DNA of 64,000 nt from Sthenelais limicola (GCA_942159475.1 OW804102.1:27286873-27350872); one strand, 5' to 3'. Numbered from the stretch's first letter, positions 33,046-45,063 are shown. The notes: generated by a model from the sequence alone, not told the origin. A program made the numbers and translations.

Positions 33046-35224
33046 CATGTCCCTATACTACTCACAGACCAGCCTGGCTATGACCACCCATCCCATATAC
33101 TACTACCCACTCTATATAACCTGGGTATGTCCACCATGGCCCTATACTACTCACAGACCAGCCTGGCTATGACCACCCATCCCATATACTACCCACTCTA
33201 TATAACCTGGGTGTGTCCACCATGGCCCTATACTACTCACAGACCAGCCTGGCTATGACCACCCATCCCATATACTACCCACTCTATATAACCTGGGTAT
33301 GTCCATGATGGCCCTATACTACTCACAGACCAGCCTGGCTATGACCACCCATCCCATATACTACCCACTCTATATAACCTGGGTATGTCCACCATGGCCC
33401 TATACTACTCACACACCAGCCTGGCTATGACCACCCATCCCATATACTACCCACTCTATATAACCTGGGTATGTCCGCCATGGCCCTATACTACTCACAG
33501 ACCAGCCTGGCTATGACCACCCATCCCATATACTACCCACTCTATATAACCTGGGTATGTCCACCATGGCCCTATACTACTCACAGACCAGCCTGGCTAT
33601 GACCACCCATCCCATATACTACCCACTCTATATAACCTGGGTATGTCCACCATGTCCCTATACTACTCACACACCAGCCTGGCTATGACCACCCATCCCA
33701 TATACTACCCACTCTATATAACCTGGGTATGTCCGCCATGGCCCTATACTACTCACAGACCAGCCAGGCTATGACCACCCATCCCATATACTACTACCCA
33801 CTTTATATAACCTGGGTATGTCCACCATGGCCCTATACTACTCACAGACCAGCCTGGCTATGACCACCCATCCCATATACTACCCACTCTATATAACCTG
33901 GGTATGTCCACCATGGCCCTATACTACTCACAGACCAGCCTGGCTATGACCACCCATCCCATATACTACCCACTCTATATAACCTGGGTATGTCCACCTT
34001 GGTCCTATACTACTCACAGACCAGCCTGGCTATGACCACCCATCCCATATACTACCCACTCTATATAACCTGGGTATGTCCACCATGGCCCTATACTACT
34101 CACACACCAGCCTGGCTATGACCACCCATCCCATATACTACCCACTCTATATAACCTGGGTATGTCCACCTTGGTCCTATACTACTCACACACCAGCCTG
34201 GCTATGACCACCCATCCCATATACTACCCACTCTATATAACCTGGGTGTGTCCACCATGGCCCTATACTACTCACAGACCAGCCTGGCTATGACCACCCA
34301 TCCCATATACTACCCACTCTATATAACCTGGGTATGTCCACCTTGGTCCTATACTACTCACACACCAGCCTGGCTATGACCACCCATCCCATATACTACC
34401 CACTCTATATAACCTGGGTATGTCCACCTTGGTCCTATACTACTCACACACCAGCCTGGCTATGACCACCCATCCCATATACTACCCACTCTATATAACC
34501 TGGGTATGTCCACCTTGGTCCTATACTACTCACAGACCAGCCTGGCTATGACCACCCATCCCATATACTACCCACTCTATATAACCTGGGTGTGTCCACC
34601 ATGGCCCTATACTACTCACAGACCAGCCTGGCTATGACCACCCATCCCATATACTACCCACTCTATATAACCTGGGTATGTCCACCTTGGTCCTATACTA
34701 CTCACACACCAGCCTGGCTATGACCACCCATCCCATATACTACCCACTCTATATAACCTGGGTATGTCCACCATGCCCTATACTACTCACAGACCAGCCT
34801 GGCTATGACCACCCATCCCATATACTACCCACTCTATATAACCTGGGTGTGTCCACCATGCCCTATACTACTCACACACCAGCCTGGCTATGACCACCCA
34901 TCCCATATACTACTACCCACTCTATATAACCTGGGTGTGTCCACCATGGCCCTATACTACTCACACACCAGCCTGGCTATGACCACCCATCCCATATACT
35001 ACCCACTCTATATAACCTGGGTGTGTCCACCATGGCCCTATACTACTCACACACCAGCCTGGCTATGACCACCCATCCCATATACTACCCACTCTATATA
35101 ACCTGGGTGTGTCCACCATGGCCCTATACTACTCACACACCAGCCTGGCTATGACCACCCATCCCATATACTACCCACTCTATATAACCTGGGTATGTCC
35201 ACCATGGCCCTATACTACTCACAC
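33046..35224 (+). repeat. 86-bp minisatellite, about 25 units
   Basis: The unit runs CCTATACTACTCACAGACCA, GCCTGGCTATGACCACCCAT, CCCATATACTACCCACTCTA, TATAACCTGGGTATGTCCAC, CATGG. Units vary at ACAGACC/ACACACC, CACCATGGCC/CACCTTGGTC and GGTATGTCC/GGTGTGTCC, with a 3-bp insertion (CTACTACCC) in a few. It begins exactly where the 33-bp array ends. Confidence 0.95.
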
Positions 35225-35443
35225 CACTCCCCAGACACAGCAGGAAATGTTCTGCTGTGGCGATCCCATTAGATTCTCGACCTCTGTGTCTGGTGATATC
35301 TTTAACTATTTCAGCCATGAATTATTTGGTAGGCCTCTCTAAAGCAACTAAATTATTGAGCCCACTCAAATCTGCGTCCCTCTGAAGTTGTTAAAATGTG
35401 GATCTGAGGCCGAGGAAGCGTCATATCCACGTCTCAGACATAT

Positions 35444-35863
35444 GTGATGTGGCATAGGAACATGAGTCACAAGTCGTAAAAATGGATTTAGAGATGTCAT
35501 CATAAACGAAACATATAGATCAAGCAGATTCTTATGATGGTAAACTCTAGGATAAGTTATAAGTACTTTTATATTTAAAGTTTGATATTTTTATCTTTGA
35601 AAGACAGTTTGCAACATTATAGTATGCAATAATTATGGGTGGACAACTATAGAAAAGCAAAATATACTCTATAGGATGACCTCAGAAATGCCTATATATC
35701 TAATACACTGTCTTGAGATTTGGATCATGTATGTACATGCATACTGCCTTAAACAGTAGATGCCCTAAGAATTAAAACATTCCTACAAATATATCCTACT
35801 AATAAATCACTTTGAAAAATATCCATTTTGCGACTTTGTGACTCATTTTGCTGAAACACATCA
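35444..35863 (+). mobile_element. Family B, essentially complete copy
   Basis: TGATGTGGCATAGGAACATG start; GCGACTTTGTGACTCATTTT and GCTGAAACACATCA end. About 420 bp, one of the best full-length references here. Confidence 0.85.
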
Positions 35864-36221
35864 CCTCTATTATAGCGTCTGGAGGGCGTCTGACGTGGGT
35901 AGTGACCGTGTGTGTCCTTCATCACACAATCTCTCCCCTCAAACGTTCAGACAACAAACCTGTTCTGGTGTCAATCTCATAAAAAACAATTCGTTTTTCC
36001 CAAATTAATTTATTTGGACATGGTGTGACGACGCGGCATAACTTGGCTGGAATCTGGTTTTAGACATCAAAGCGAGGCTTGCCGTGGAGGAGACATCTTA
36101 TATGACCTTGACCTGAGGGAGGAAGGGTAGAAATGGACTTATAACAGTGGTGGAGGAGGGAGGGGTTTGCTGGAGGCGGGCGGGCGGGGCATGGGGGGGG
36201 GGGGGGTACGGCGGCAGCGCT

Positions 36222-36583
36222 CAATAGGGGATTTGCATGTGCCACTGCGCATGTCTGTTATAGTGCATCCTGGGATAGATTATAATGAAATCTGACATAC
36301 AAATATTTGGCATTATTTTTATCGAAAATTGCAAGAATGTTTTTACCAATAGGGGTGCCTATCATAGCTTGTATAAATGATCTATGAAAACCAAATGCAT
36401 CATGGGAATGATGGATGCTTGGGTTATGGAAACATGTATAAAACATGGATATTGACATTAGAGCATTGCTAAATAGCTCATGCTGAACATGGCATGTTTT
36501 CTATAGCTTTTAGACTGTACCATTATTCCCATAATTCCTTGTGAATCAAGATACAAAATGGTGGCTATGCAACTCCGCTATTG
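36222..36583 (+). mobile_element. Family D element, copy 3, complete
   Basis: CAATAGGGGATTTGCATGTG start, GGTGGCTATGCAACTCCGCT end (terminal CAATAG / CTATTG). About 360 bp with CCAAATGCATCATGGG and TGAACATGGCATG blocks; the best D reference. Confidence 0.82.
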
Positions 36584-36906
36584 GGGCTGCGGCGGGGGTA
36601 CGGCGGCCAATTCGTCATACTCCACTTACCACGGCGCCGCCTGGTGTTATAAGCCAGCATACACACAGCGCACCCCGTGGGCACGGCGCACAATGACATC
36701 CTACTTCCGGCGCGGCACTGGCTGGCGGCGGCGAGGATTGTTTGCTGGAAAGTGTTCTTGTGTTACTCTACCCGCCGCCAGACTGCGCTTTCATGGTCAG
36801 CTGTCCACGTGATCAGACAGTTTGTAAGGCTGCCGCGGGCGGCGCTGCGGTATGAATCCTATGAGAGGAGGAGAAGGAGGAGGAGGAGGCGGAGGAGGAG
36901 GAGGAG

Positions 36907-37139
36907 GGGAAAATCGCCAGAAATTGTCATCTCGCCTTCGCCAATCCACTCGAATAATCAAGATTTAAGACAAAAATAACGTTCACAACAAAATTGAACA
37001 AAACCAAACAGATATTTTGAATCAACTAAATACCAAATAAGTTAGAATAATACCTAGGATTGGCCACGCTTCAGCCTAATTTAGCGGAATTGACTAAAAA
37101 GTAGAGTTGCTGATGGTACATTTTCTGATGATCTAACCC
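36907..37139 (-). mobile_element. Family A MITE copy 16
   Basis: GGGAAAATCGCCAGAAATTG start, TTTTCTGATGATCTAACCC end, in the TCGCCAGAAA end variant. Inserted in the GC-rich island. Confidence 0.8.
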
Positions 37140-37454
37140 AGGAGGGGCGGGAGACCGCGGGCGGCAGGATGGGGGGCAGTTAATGGCGGGGGAGGGGGAG
37201 GGATACCCTGGTGTATACTTGATGCTTGCACCATAAATCACTGCTCTGTAAATAATCACTCGAGTATCTGGCCGCCGTAGTACCCCCCCCCCCCCGCCCC
37301 TTCCCCCAACCCCCACCTCATAGCCACGACCAGCCGGCGGGGCAAGGAGATACTTAAAGCTTGCACCGCTATTGATTAACAGAATGAGATTAGGAGGCTA
37401 TAACGCCAGCTAGTGGTTGGGATAGAGTGCATGAAGCACATACAGCCCCGCTCC

Positions 37455-37682
37455 CTCAGTCAAAATGTACGATTCGCTTTCAGAAATCACCTCAAATAAC
37501 AAATAATTCAAATTTAAGAAAAAAATGAGGTTCAAAACACAGTTCAACATAATCAAACAGATTGTTTCAATCAAGTCAAATATATCCAGATATACCTAGT
37601 GTTGACCATTTCTCAGTCTAATTCAGCAGAATTTACTAAATGTGCAGATCTGCCGATTGTGCAATTTGTGAAGATCTGACCG
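37455..37682 (-). mobile_element. Family A MITE copy 17, ends eroded
   Basis: CCTCAGTCAAAATGTACGAT start and GCAATTTGTGAAGATCTGACC end, with a short AAATAA duplication inside. Confidence 0.75.
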
Positions 37683-39237
37683 GTTTACACAGACCTGTTC
37701 CCTCAGGAAATCATGCCTCCCTATCATACACTCTATCCTGCACAGATCTCATCGCCCTACTCACTCTCAGACATGTTTTATAGAACTTAACTACTTTACC
37801 TACAGTGGTAAAGATAGCATCATTCTCTTAAAAAACATATTCACACGTTCTCGGACAAAAAGTTAATCATTTTTACACAAATAAGTTGAGGAAATTAGTT
37901 GGTTGGTCTTATTGGCGTCTGTTTATTTCACTTAGGGAATCGGGGGCTATGTTTTACTCTGTAATCTGCTATTTTTTAACAATTTCCTCCCGACTTGTAT
38001 AAACATGCATAGGCCTATAATTCGCGGATGAGTTCCAGGAAAATAAGAAGGAGTTTTTCTAAGAAGCTCTCCTCCTCAGAACTTGTACTGTTTGTCCCCC
38101 TTGGCTGCTGCCTCCTGCAAATCTGCGTTTTTCACTGAATAGATAAAGTGAGGTATGACACAGCGAGGGGTATTATCTGTATAAGTATTGCTCTGGCATA
38201 CCCTATAATGTTCAATGTTGCAGATAAATGAGTCCCAAGTCGCACAATACGTCGCTTCCGAGATTGGGTGTTATCTTGTAAAAGAGGTAGAAAAAAACTA
38301 TTTCCGACGCGGTGCTTTCGGCACATACACTTCCGGTTCCATAGCTAAGAAGTACGCAACATGGTACAAAGTTGCTGGCTACTTTCGTTGGTGTTAATAA
38401 ATTTCTACAGAGTTTGCAATTTACATGCTCTGATTATGCTAGACAAGCTAAGGAAACTTTGGTTAATGTCTGATTAAAACGTTGACCACCATGAAAGCAT
38501 TAACAAAAGAAGGTGAGTGGTGCATAGGCCGGACAAAGTGCGTATATCGTCGATGCACGTCGTGGTTGCGCTATATCTACCTCCTTTAACCTGCTAGGGA
38601 GAGTTCATACCTGATCTTGGTAGCGACATATTGCTATTTTATAAAGTGTTTTATTCACAGTATCTCTTAGTTGGAATGTTCTAATTTTAGTAGGGTTTAG
38701 CACTTTAAATCATATTAATTTATATGCCGAATGTCAAGACAGTATATTAAATATATGTAAAAAGTTATATTTGAATTATGGAAATATATTAGAACTTTAT
38801 TTGGTACAATTCGATATTTTGATAATGAGTAAGGGTAGCAGACAAGCTAGGGGATTATCTCTTGTGTATTATTTCATCTCTGGAATGAAGTGCCCATAGA
38901 CTTTGTATAGACTGGCTATATGCAAGTGAGCGGGGAAGAAATATGTTTCATTCCTCTCTAGGGAAGAAACAGATGACCCAGTTTATCTTTCTGCGTTTTC
39001 ATTGGCTATTCTGAAAGTAGGGCAGCCTTGTCATAGGGACGCGTCATTCCATGACGCTACGTCCTCTGCTAAGCATTGTAAGTGTGGCAGTCATCGTCAA
39101 CGTCCTGACGACCGTCATAAACTCAAGTGCTAAGTGGCATGGTTCGCTGTTTTTCTCGCAACAAGTTACCGTAATTAAAATGATTCCAAGACATTTAAAA
39201 TCATTTGTAGAGGTCAAAAAAATCTCGAAATAACCTT
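37683..39237. other. No gene recognised; ETS-like motif
   Basis: Unassigned. CACTTCCGGTT at 38328-38338 matches an ETS-type core promoter motif. The 60-codon frame across it (38215-38397) has no family features, and its start resembles a B terminus (AATGAGTCCCAAGTCGC). Confidence 0.35.
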
Positions 39238-39378
39238 AGTGCTGTCTTCACAGCACAGTTCACTTCACAGTTCTTCACCTCGTTTCCGGCGAGGGGAAAC
39301 CCTCGGGTCTACGCTACGCTCCGACCCCTCGGGATTCCCCCGCCTCCAACTTGGTGAAGAACCATCACAGAGACAGCA
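39238..39378. mobile_element. CpG-rich foldback element
   Basis: GTTCTTCACC pairs with GGTGAAGAAC, and GGCGAGGGGAAACCCTCGGG with CCCCTCGGGATTCCCCCGCC, around a CTACGCTACGCTCC centre. Outer GCTGTCTTCACAG pairs with CACAGAGACAGC. Unusually CpG-rich for its surroundings. Confidence 0.75.
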
Positions 39379-40109
39379 TTGCGGTTAGTTCTACCTATTT
39401 AATCCACAGGTGTATAGGCTTTAACACCTGGTCTAGCATTGTAAAGCCTCAATGTTTTTCTGCTTTAGCTTGTTTAATGATAATGGGATCTCTGTACCTT
39501 CTCGTTCTCCAATCACACAATGGCTTTATAGACTTCTTCTTGGTTACTTCAGAGTACTATGATGTTCATGGCATATGTAATGTCTGTTTACCTTATGTTT
39601 GTTTTGTTTTAAAGATGTTTATTCAGCAGAGAGAAAGTATGTAATTGTACACTATTCTCATTCGAAGCTGATATGAGTGAAAAATTTTACAAATACACAT
39701 TCATTACAACAAAAGAAAAAATGTATAATATGTTATTCATAGCCATAAAAAAGGCAATAATCAGAAAAAATAGAGAGACACGCATAAAAACCATCACCCG
39801 GGCAGCATCCTCTTACTACAATCCGAGGAGATTCACAAATGTTTATCGTAGACAATATACACAAAATCAAAGACAAATGCTGAGAAATCCAGGCATATAC
39901 GACCGAAAGGGCAGTTCAAAACACAAATTAATTAGGTAGTAATTCAGAACAGAGTGAAAGTTAGAAGTCAGAACATGGAGTTAAAAGAACTTAGTCAGTT
40001 AATGTCAAACTGAGAACCTACTGACACAATGTGACTTATGTGTGAACACAAAAACTACTTCAGTCTTCACTCTTCATTTTCTTAATGTTATTTTAACATA
40101 TACTTGCGT
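39379..40109. other. No gene recognised
   Basis: An 88-codon, Lys/Arg-rich frame (39673-39939, +) ends in TAG. No family recognised and its A-rich composition explains the basic residues. Confidence 0.35.
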
Positions 40110-40350
40110 TTAAAGGTCATCCTATGAAACATATTTAGTTACTTGTTACTTGGCAATTGTCCATCCAGAAATATTGCAAACCTTTTGTCAAACATAAATT
40201 TATATATCAAACATAAAATATAGAAACACTTGTTAGAAGTCCTTATTGTTTATTATCATTGGAATCCGTTTGATCTCATCTTTTCAGATATCATAATATC
40301 TCAAAATCGATTTTTGCGACTTGTGACTCTTTGTCCTGAAACACATCACA
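40110..40350 (-). repeat. Family B, partial copy
   Basis: AAGGTCATCCTATGAAACAT through TTATCATTGGAATCCGTTTG to the terminus GCGACTTGTGACTCTTTGTC, CTGAAACACATCACA. The other end is missing. Confidence 0.8.
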
Positions 40351-41033
40351 TATTTAATATGTTATACGTTTAAAGAGATGTTGATGAATCTGAGCCGTTT
40401 CGGTTTCATCATGTCATTTCATATTTTATGCACTTAGAACAGGGTATATTGGTTATAATGTTTAAATGTATTAACCAAGGAATTGGCGCCTTCTACGCTT
40501 AATTCCCCTTGTTAAACCTCTGAGGTGCCTATCCGTCCGAGGGTAAGAACCTGAGTTAATCCATTAATGATCATTTAATAAGTAATTCATTCCTAGTGAT
40601 ATGATTGATACCAGATAATCATATTAACACTTGCTAACAAAGTACGTTACAGGGTACATGATGCGTTTCTACAGCAGTGAGCAGGAGATACACCCGTAGT
40701 GACACCAATACGGCTGTGAGCGCCTCACTTTACGTGTAACAAGTAGGGGCGGGCGGGGCGGGGGGGGGAGCAGGGCGGGACGGGAGGGGGGAAAGCATGA
40801 TCACTGCAGTATCACTAACACGACCATGTCACCCACAACCATCCGCTCGTCACAAGTCCCTCTTCCAGAACAATGCACAGAGACAAGAGAGAGTTGCTCG
40901 CCCCGCAGTACTGAGCAACGCGGGATCTAACAGCTCCCAGTGCCTGTAGCATGGAGTACAAAAACCTCACATTTGTTTTATATAGGAGAAGTAATGTTTA
41001 CTCGTTACACAAGGCAAATAACCGTCAGTAGGT
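40351..41033. other. No gene; GC-rich patch
   Basis: G-run-rich patch at 40744-40795 in otherwise unassigned DNA. Confidence 0.4.
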
Positions 41034-41100
41034 GTAGTTCAAAACACAGTTAACATAGCAGAATATATGTGTTTTAAAGAATTATGAACATTTGCATATA
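41034..41100 (-). repeat. Family A fragment
   Basis: GTTCAAAACACAGTTAACAT and AGCAGAATATATGTG match the middle of the A copy at 41323; no terminus. Confidence 0.5.
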
Positions 41101-41112
41101 CTACTGCCATAT

Positions 41113-41304
41113 GGTTCAGAATTTAAAAATATGCACAATCTATAGTTTCACACATGTCCCAAATTCTGTTAAATTAGAGTGAAAAATGATAAGTATTAGG
41201 TATTTCTCAGTGTATTCTGTATTGTATTCATTCAGTGAATCTGTCTGGTTATGTTGAATTGTGTTTTGAACCTAATTTTCTTCTTAAATTGGAAGATTTG
41301 ACCC
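41113..41304 (+). mobile_element. Family A MITE copy 18, right end shortened
   Basis: GGTTCAGAATTTAAAAATAT start; the end jumps from CTTAAATTGGAAG to ATTTGACCC, losing the GAATTGTACATTTTC segment. Confidence 0.72.
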
Positions 41305-41322
41305 AGTAGGTGTATTTAACGT

Positions 41323-41488
41323 TGAAAAATGAGGTTCAAAATACAGTTAAACATAGCAGAATATATGTATTATAAAGATTTACAATACCAAATATATTCA
41401 GGTAGACCTAGTATTTAACATTTTTCAGGCGAATTTAGCAGGATAAAACTGTAGAGTTGCCAATTGTACATTTTCTGACGATCTGAGC
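41323..41488 (-). mobile_element. Family A MITE copy 19, left-truncated
   Basis: Starts inside the element at AATGAGGTTCAAAATACAGT and retains CATTTTCTGACGATCTGAGC. Confidence 0.75.
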
Positions 41489-42468
41489 CATGTGTACTTC
41501 TATAAAGCCCGGAAGATCTCCGGGAATCTCCGAGTATCTCCAAAGTTCCTCTGGACTTCCAAACATGCAGATATTTGGAGATTCTATAAATTATTTATTT
41601 TATCATTAGTTATCTCCATAATTATGTCACACATGTTACTTTTAAAATGTATCATTTTCTATGACAGGTTGGGGAAGCAAGGACTGCAACCTCATCATAT
41701 GAGCTCACGAAGTAGTTCTCTCATAAATATCAAATCCAGAAAAGCACTTGAACATATTATCAACCCTTGGCCTTTTGATAATCCTTGCTGGTGATATGGC
41801 ATGAACCTACTCCAAGTCTTAATGAAATATATGCAGTATACTGTAGAGAGATATGTCTAGCCCATCTAGTAGCCTTATATACCTACAGCTGTTGCTAGTT
41901 CCCTGTTGTACTGAATTCAAATCAGCTTCAATATGATATCCAAAGGACCAGCCAACCTGGATGTAACTTTACATGTGTCACTGTACATATGTAAACCATT
42001 GCTAACTTGAGCAGTCTCAGATCTTCAGCACAATACAATGTAATCCAAGTTCATCAAGTTGCTTACTGAATGACAGTTGAACTTCAAATGACAGTTGAAC
42101 TCAAAAGATGTGTGTGCACACACTTCTGTGATGTCATCAGTCTCTGTGTAATGTTCAATAAACCAGCAATGGCAGACTTTGGAATAAGTTTGTTCAATAA
42201 AGTCTATGTTCAATGGAACAGCAATGGCAGATTTTGGAATAAGTCTATGTTCAATGGAACGGCAATGGCAGACTTATGTAAATTGGGATTGGGATCAATA
42301 GCCCAGAAAAACTGGGCTATTGGTCTGTCATTGATCTGTCATTACCGGTTTATTAACTTTTCATTTCTGTATAGGATGTCTTGTCCACTCATAAGGTGCT
42401 AGCACACCAGAATAGCTAAAAGATTTTATACGTCTCATTGTTTGCAGTAGAAATGTAGTACTTCAGAA
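41489..42468. other. No gene; local 45-bp repeats
   Basis: Unassigned except for three imperfect copies of a TGTTCAATGGAACAGCAATG, GCAGATTTTGGAATAAG unit at about 42146-42276. A 100-codon frame at 41492-41794 has no recognisable features. Confidence 0.45.
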
Positions 42469-42584
42469 TTAAGAGCCCAGTCCACTAAGCCGATTCTCAT
42501 GCGATTCTCACAGAATGTAGTACAATAGAGTCCTCTGAGGCGCAAAATCGCATGAGAATCGCAATAGTGGACTAGATCCTTTAA
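42469..42584. mobile_element. Family E foldback element, copy 3
   Basis: TTAAGAGCCCAGTCCACTAA left, AGTGGACTAGATCCTTTAA right; CGATTCTCATGCGATTCT / AAATCGCATGAGAATCG inner arms. Flanked by TTAA-like ends. Confidence 0.8.
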
Positions 42585-42646
42585 ACAACTTTAGATGTAG
42601 AAAACAACATACATGTAATTAAGTTCAGATCAACAAGGGATCAGGC

Positions 42647-42672
42647 CTTATCTTATCTTATCTTATCTTACC
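42647..42672 (+). repeat. (TCTTA)n microsatellite
   Basis: About five TCTTA units in the CTTATCTTATCTTATCTTA stretch. Confidence 0.85.
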
Positions 42673-42910
42673 ATCTGCTACACTTGCCGACACTATCCAA
42701 CATTTGCCGACTGTATTCAGAAGCTTTGGCAAATGTTTCAAGTTTCACCATTAGTGTTTGTATTAAAGGGCGTTAGTCTTGGATTACTTCGATCCTTACC
42801 ATATAAATGTATACCTTGCCAGACATGACTGTTGGAGAAGAAGTTATCGCGTGTATCCAATTACCCTTGGTTACATCACACCAGTAGGGTAGCACTGTCC
42901 CTGCATATAT

Positions 42911-43144
42911 GGGTCAGATTTTCAGAAAATGTACAATTGGCAGCTCGAATTATTAAGTAATTTCTGCTAAATCTGCTAAAAAATGATAAATTTGGGGTAT
43001 ATCTGAGTATATTTGGTATCGCATTGATTTAAGGTATCGGTTCTGTTATGTTGAACTGCATTTTGAAGCTCATTTCTGTCTTAAATGTAGGTTATTTGAG
43101 AGGATTGGTGAAGGCGAATTGTCCATTTTCTGAAAGTCTGACCC
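42911..43144 (+). mobile_element. Family A MITE copy 20, well preserved
   Basis: GGGTCAGATTTTCAGAAAAT start, TTTTCTGAAAGTCTGACCC end, ATAT flanks. Closely similar to the copy at 59392 through the GGCAGCTC...TAAATTT-GGGTATATC part, suggesting a subfamily. Confidence 0.9.
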
Positions 43145-43280
43145 ATATGTCCCCTGGGTCTCTCCACTTATCCAATACGTACAGAGTTCTGGTGGCACAC
43201 TCCTATAGTTACATTCTAACTTACATTCTTCTCTCAGAGTTAGAGTGATCAAGGGACTGTAGTCTGATCAAACTTTATAC

Positions 43281-43514
43281 GGGTGAAACCGCCAGAAAAT
43301 GTACAATGGGCATATTTACACGTTAAGAAAATTATTTTAATTAGGCTGGAAATTGATGAATACCGGGTATATCTGATTATATTTGGTATTGTCTTAATTA
43401 AAACAATCTGTTTGGTAATGTTGAACTGAGTTTTGAACTTACTTTTTGTCTTAATCTTTGGTTTATTGAGAGGAATGGTGAAGGTAAAGTGTACATTTTC
43501 TGGCGATTTCACCC
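43281..43514 (+). mobile_element. Family A MITE copy 21, GGGTGAAA variant
   Basis: GGGTGAAACCGCCAGAAAAT start, TTTTCTGGCGATTTCACCC end, a perfectly corresponding variant terminal repeat. Confidence 0.88.
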
Positions 43515-43571
43515 ATATACATGTGACCTGTTCTGGCAAAATGAGGATTGTACTCTGATCAAACTTTATGA

Positions 43572-43769
43572 GGGTGAAATCGCCAGAAAATCACCAATCC
43601 TCTCAAATAATCCAAATTTAAGACAGAAGTGAGGTTCAAAATACAGTTTAACATAACCATACAAAGAGACTGTTTGAATCAAGGCAATTGACCATTTTCC
43701 AGTCTGATTTAACAGAATTTATTAAATTTGTAGATGTGCCGATTGTACATTTTTTGAAGAGATGACTCT
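43572..43769 (-). mobile_element. Family A MITE copy 22, in a duplicated flank
   Basis: GGGTGAAATCGCCAGAAAAT start, with about 12 bp lost next to it; right end ATTTTTTGAAGAGATGACTC eroded. The bases before it (CTGATCAAACTTTATGA) repeat those before copy 21 (CTGATCAAACTTTATAC). Confidence 0.78.
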
Positions 43770-43834
43770 CCTGGGTTTATTGACCCCCTCCTCCAGGCTC
43801 TTCTCACCTGCCGCCCTTGTGTATTTGCTATTTA

Positions 43835-44043
43835 GGGAAAGTCTTCAGAAAATGTACAATTCAACTTCAAATCTAAAACAAAAACGTTCCTGCTGTTAAA
43901 CAGAATAACCAAACTGAATGTATGAATCAATATAACCCAAAATATACTCAGATATACCTAGTAATTACCATCTTCAGTCTAGTTTAGCAGATTTTGCAAA
44001 ATGTGTAGAACTAACGATTGTACATTTTTAGGTGACCTGACCC
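43835..44043 (-). mobile_element. Family A MITE copy 23, internally shortened
   Basis: GGGAAAGTCTTCAGAAAATG start, TTTTTAGGTGACCTGACCC end; lacks the ACCAATCCTCTCAAATAA segment. Confidence 0.78.
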
Positions 44044-44335
44044 ATCTACTGTATGAGGGTGGGAGGTGGGCCACACTGACAATTACCCACGCTTCTGCCT
44101 CTCTCTATCTGTTACCTAAACCTACATCTAACTACAACCAAGGGGTAGGGGACATCCCCAGACAAACTTGAACACTTGAACATATGTAATTAAAACTAAA
44201 ACTAGTGGAGAAGAAAACTCCTCAAAGAGAGATAATATTCATAGTAGGAACTGCCCATTTCCAGATTCTTTTTGATTTTTTTCATTAGAATATTTATACC
44301 GCGTATCAAAAAATACAATTTCATTGCCCCCTGAT

Positions 44336-44445
44336 TTTGGTCTCCTGATGAATCATGATCTCTTTTCACATCCTGGTTTATGTTTTTGAAATAACATAAA
44401 CCAGGATTGGCAATGAAATCCTAGGATTAATCGGAAGACCCAAAT
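44336..44445. mobile_element. Foldback element H, copy 1
   Basis: ATCCTGGTTTATGTT pairs with AACATAAACCAGGAT around TTTGAAAT; the outer GGTCTCCTGATGAATCATGA pairs imperfectly with the TTAATCGGAAGACC end. Confidence 0.75.
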
Positions 44446-44593
44446 AGGGGGCAATCGGAAGGCAAATCGGCTGTGTGTGGGCAAGTTTTTAAACCAGTTG
44501 GTTCGGTGGGGTTTGGGATAAGTCAGCTCGAAGTAACTTATTAATACTACTAGCCTACTATTCTGAATGTACAATGTGAACTGGTAATAAATA

Positions 44594-44804
44594 ATGTACA
44601 TACATACATACATACATACATACATACATGCATACATACATACATACATGCATACATACATACATACATACATACATGCATGCATGCATGCATGCATACA
44701 TACATACATACATACATGCATACATACATACATACATGCATACATACATACATACATGCATACATACATACATGCATACATACATACATACATACATACA
44801 TACA
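44594..44804. repeat. (ACAT/GCAT) tetranucleotide microsatellite
   Basis: Runs of ACAT interspersed with ATGC units for about 210 bp. Open frames on both strands (Met-Tyr-Val-Cys or Ile-His-Thr-Tyr periodic) are by-products. Confidence 0.95.
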
Positions 44805-45063
44805 AAATGAAACGTATCGTGAGTGTGAAGGTTATTCAATAAAAGCATTTAAAAACAATCACCCTCTGATTGATAGAAATATAAAAAAAATCAAATTAAC
44901 AACCGACAGTGGTTGATTTGGACAGGTTATCTTATTCTTTCCATCATAACTTATCATGGCTGGGAACATCTATCAACTTTCTTCTCTATCCATTTATCTG
45001 TCACTCATGCACTCTACCTTTCTACAGTCTATATGGGATCTACTTAGAGCGGCAAGGATGCAT

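Larger units (their letters stand above)
36060..37340. promoter_or_regulatory. GC- and CpG-rich island, possible promoter
   Basis: Three blocks (36060-36221, 36584-36906, 37140-37340) are rich in CpG, with G-runs, a CGG/AGG repeat and CTACTTCCGGCGCGG (ETS-like core ACTTCCGG near 36703). A D and an A element have inserted into it; GTACGGCGGC occurs on both sides of the D element. Such an island in otherwise CpG-poor DNA is typical of promoters or unmethylated sequence. No first exon could be assigned, and the frames with a poly-Arg run near 36890 are low-complexity. Confidence 0.35.

Noticed and set aside
32378..33048. Minus-strand 215-codon frame with an 11-residue repeat
   Set aside because: By-product of the 33-bp minisatellite (33 is a multiple of 3); no signal or flanking gene structure.
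34678..35342. Overlapping frames with a repeated YPLYITWVCPP peptide
   Set aside because: Translation of the 86-bp minisatellite.
36558..36979. Frames with a poly-Arg stretch as protein genes
   Set aside because: Produced by a GGAGGA purine repeat in the CpG-rich island; no start context or domain.
44353..44916. Tyr/Cys/Met and Ile/His/Thr repeat frames
   Set aside because: Translation of an ACAT/GCAT microsatellite on both strands.
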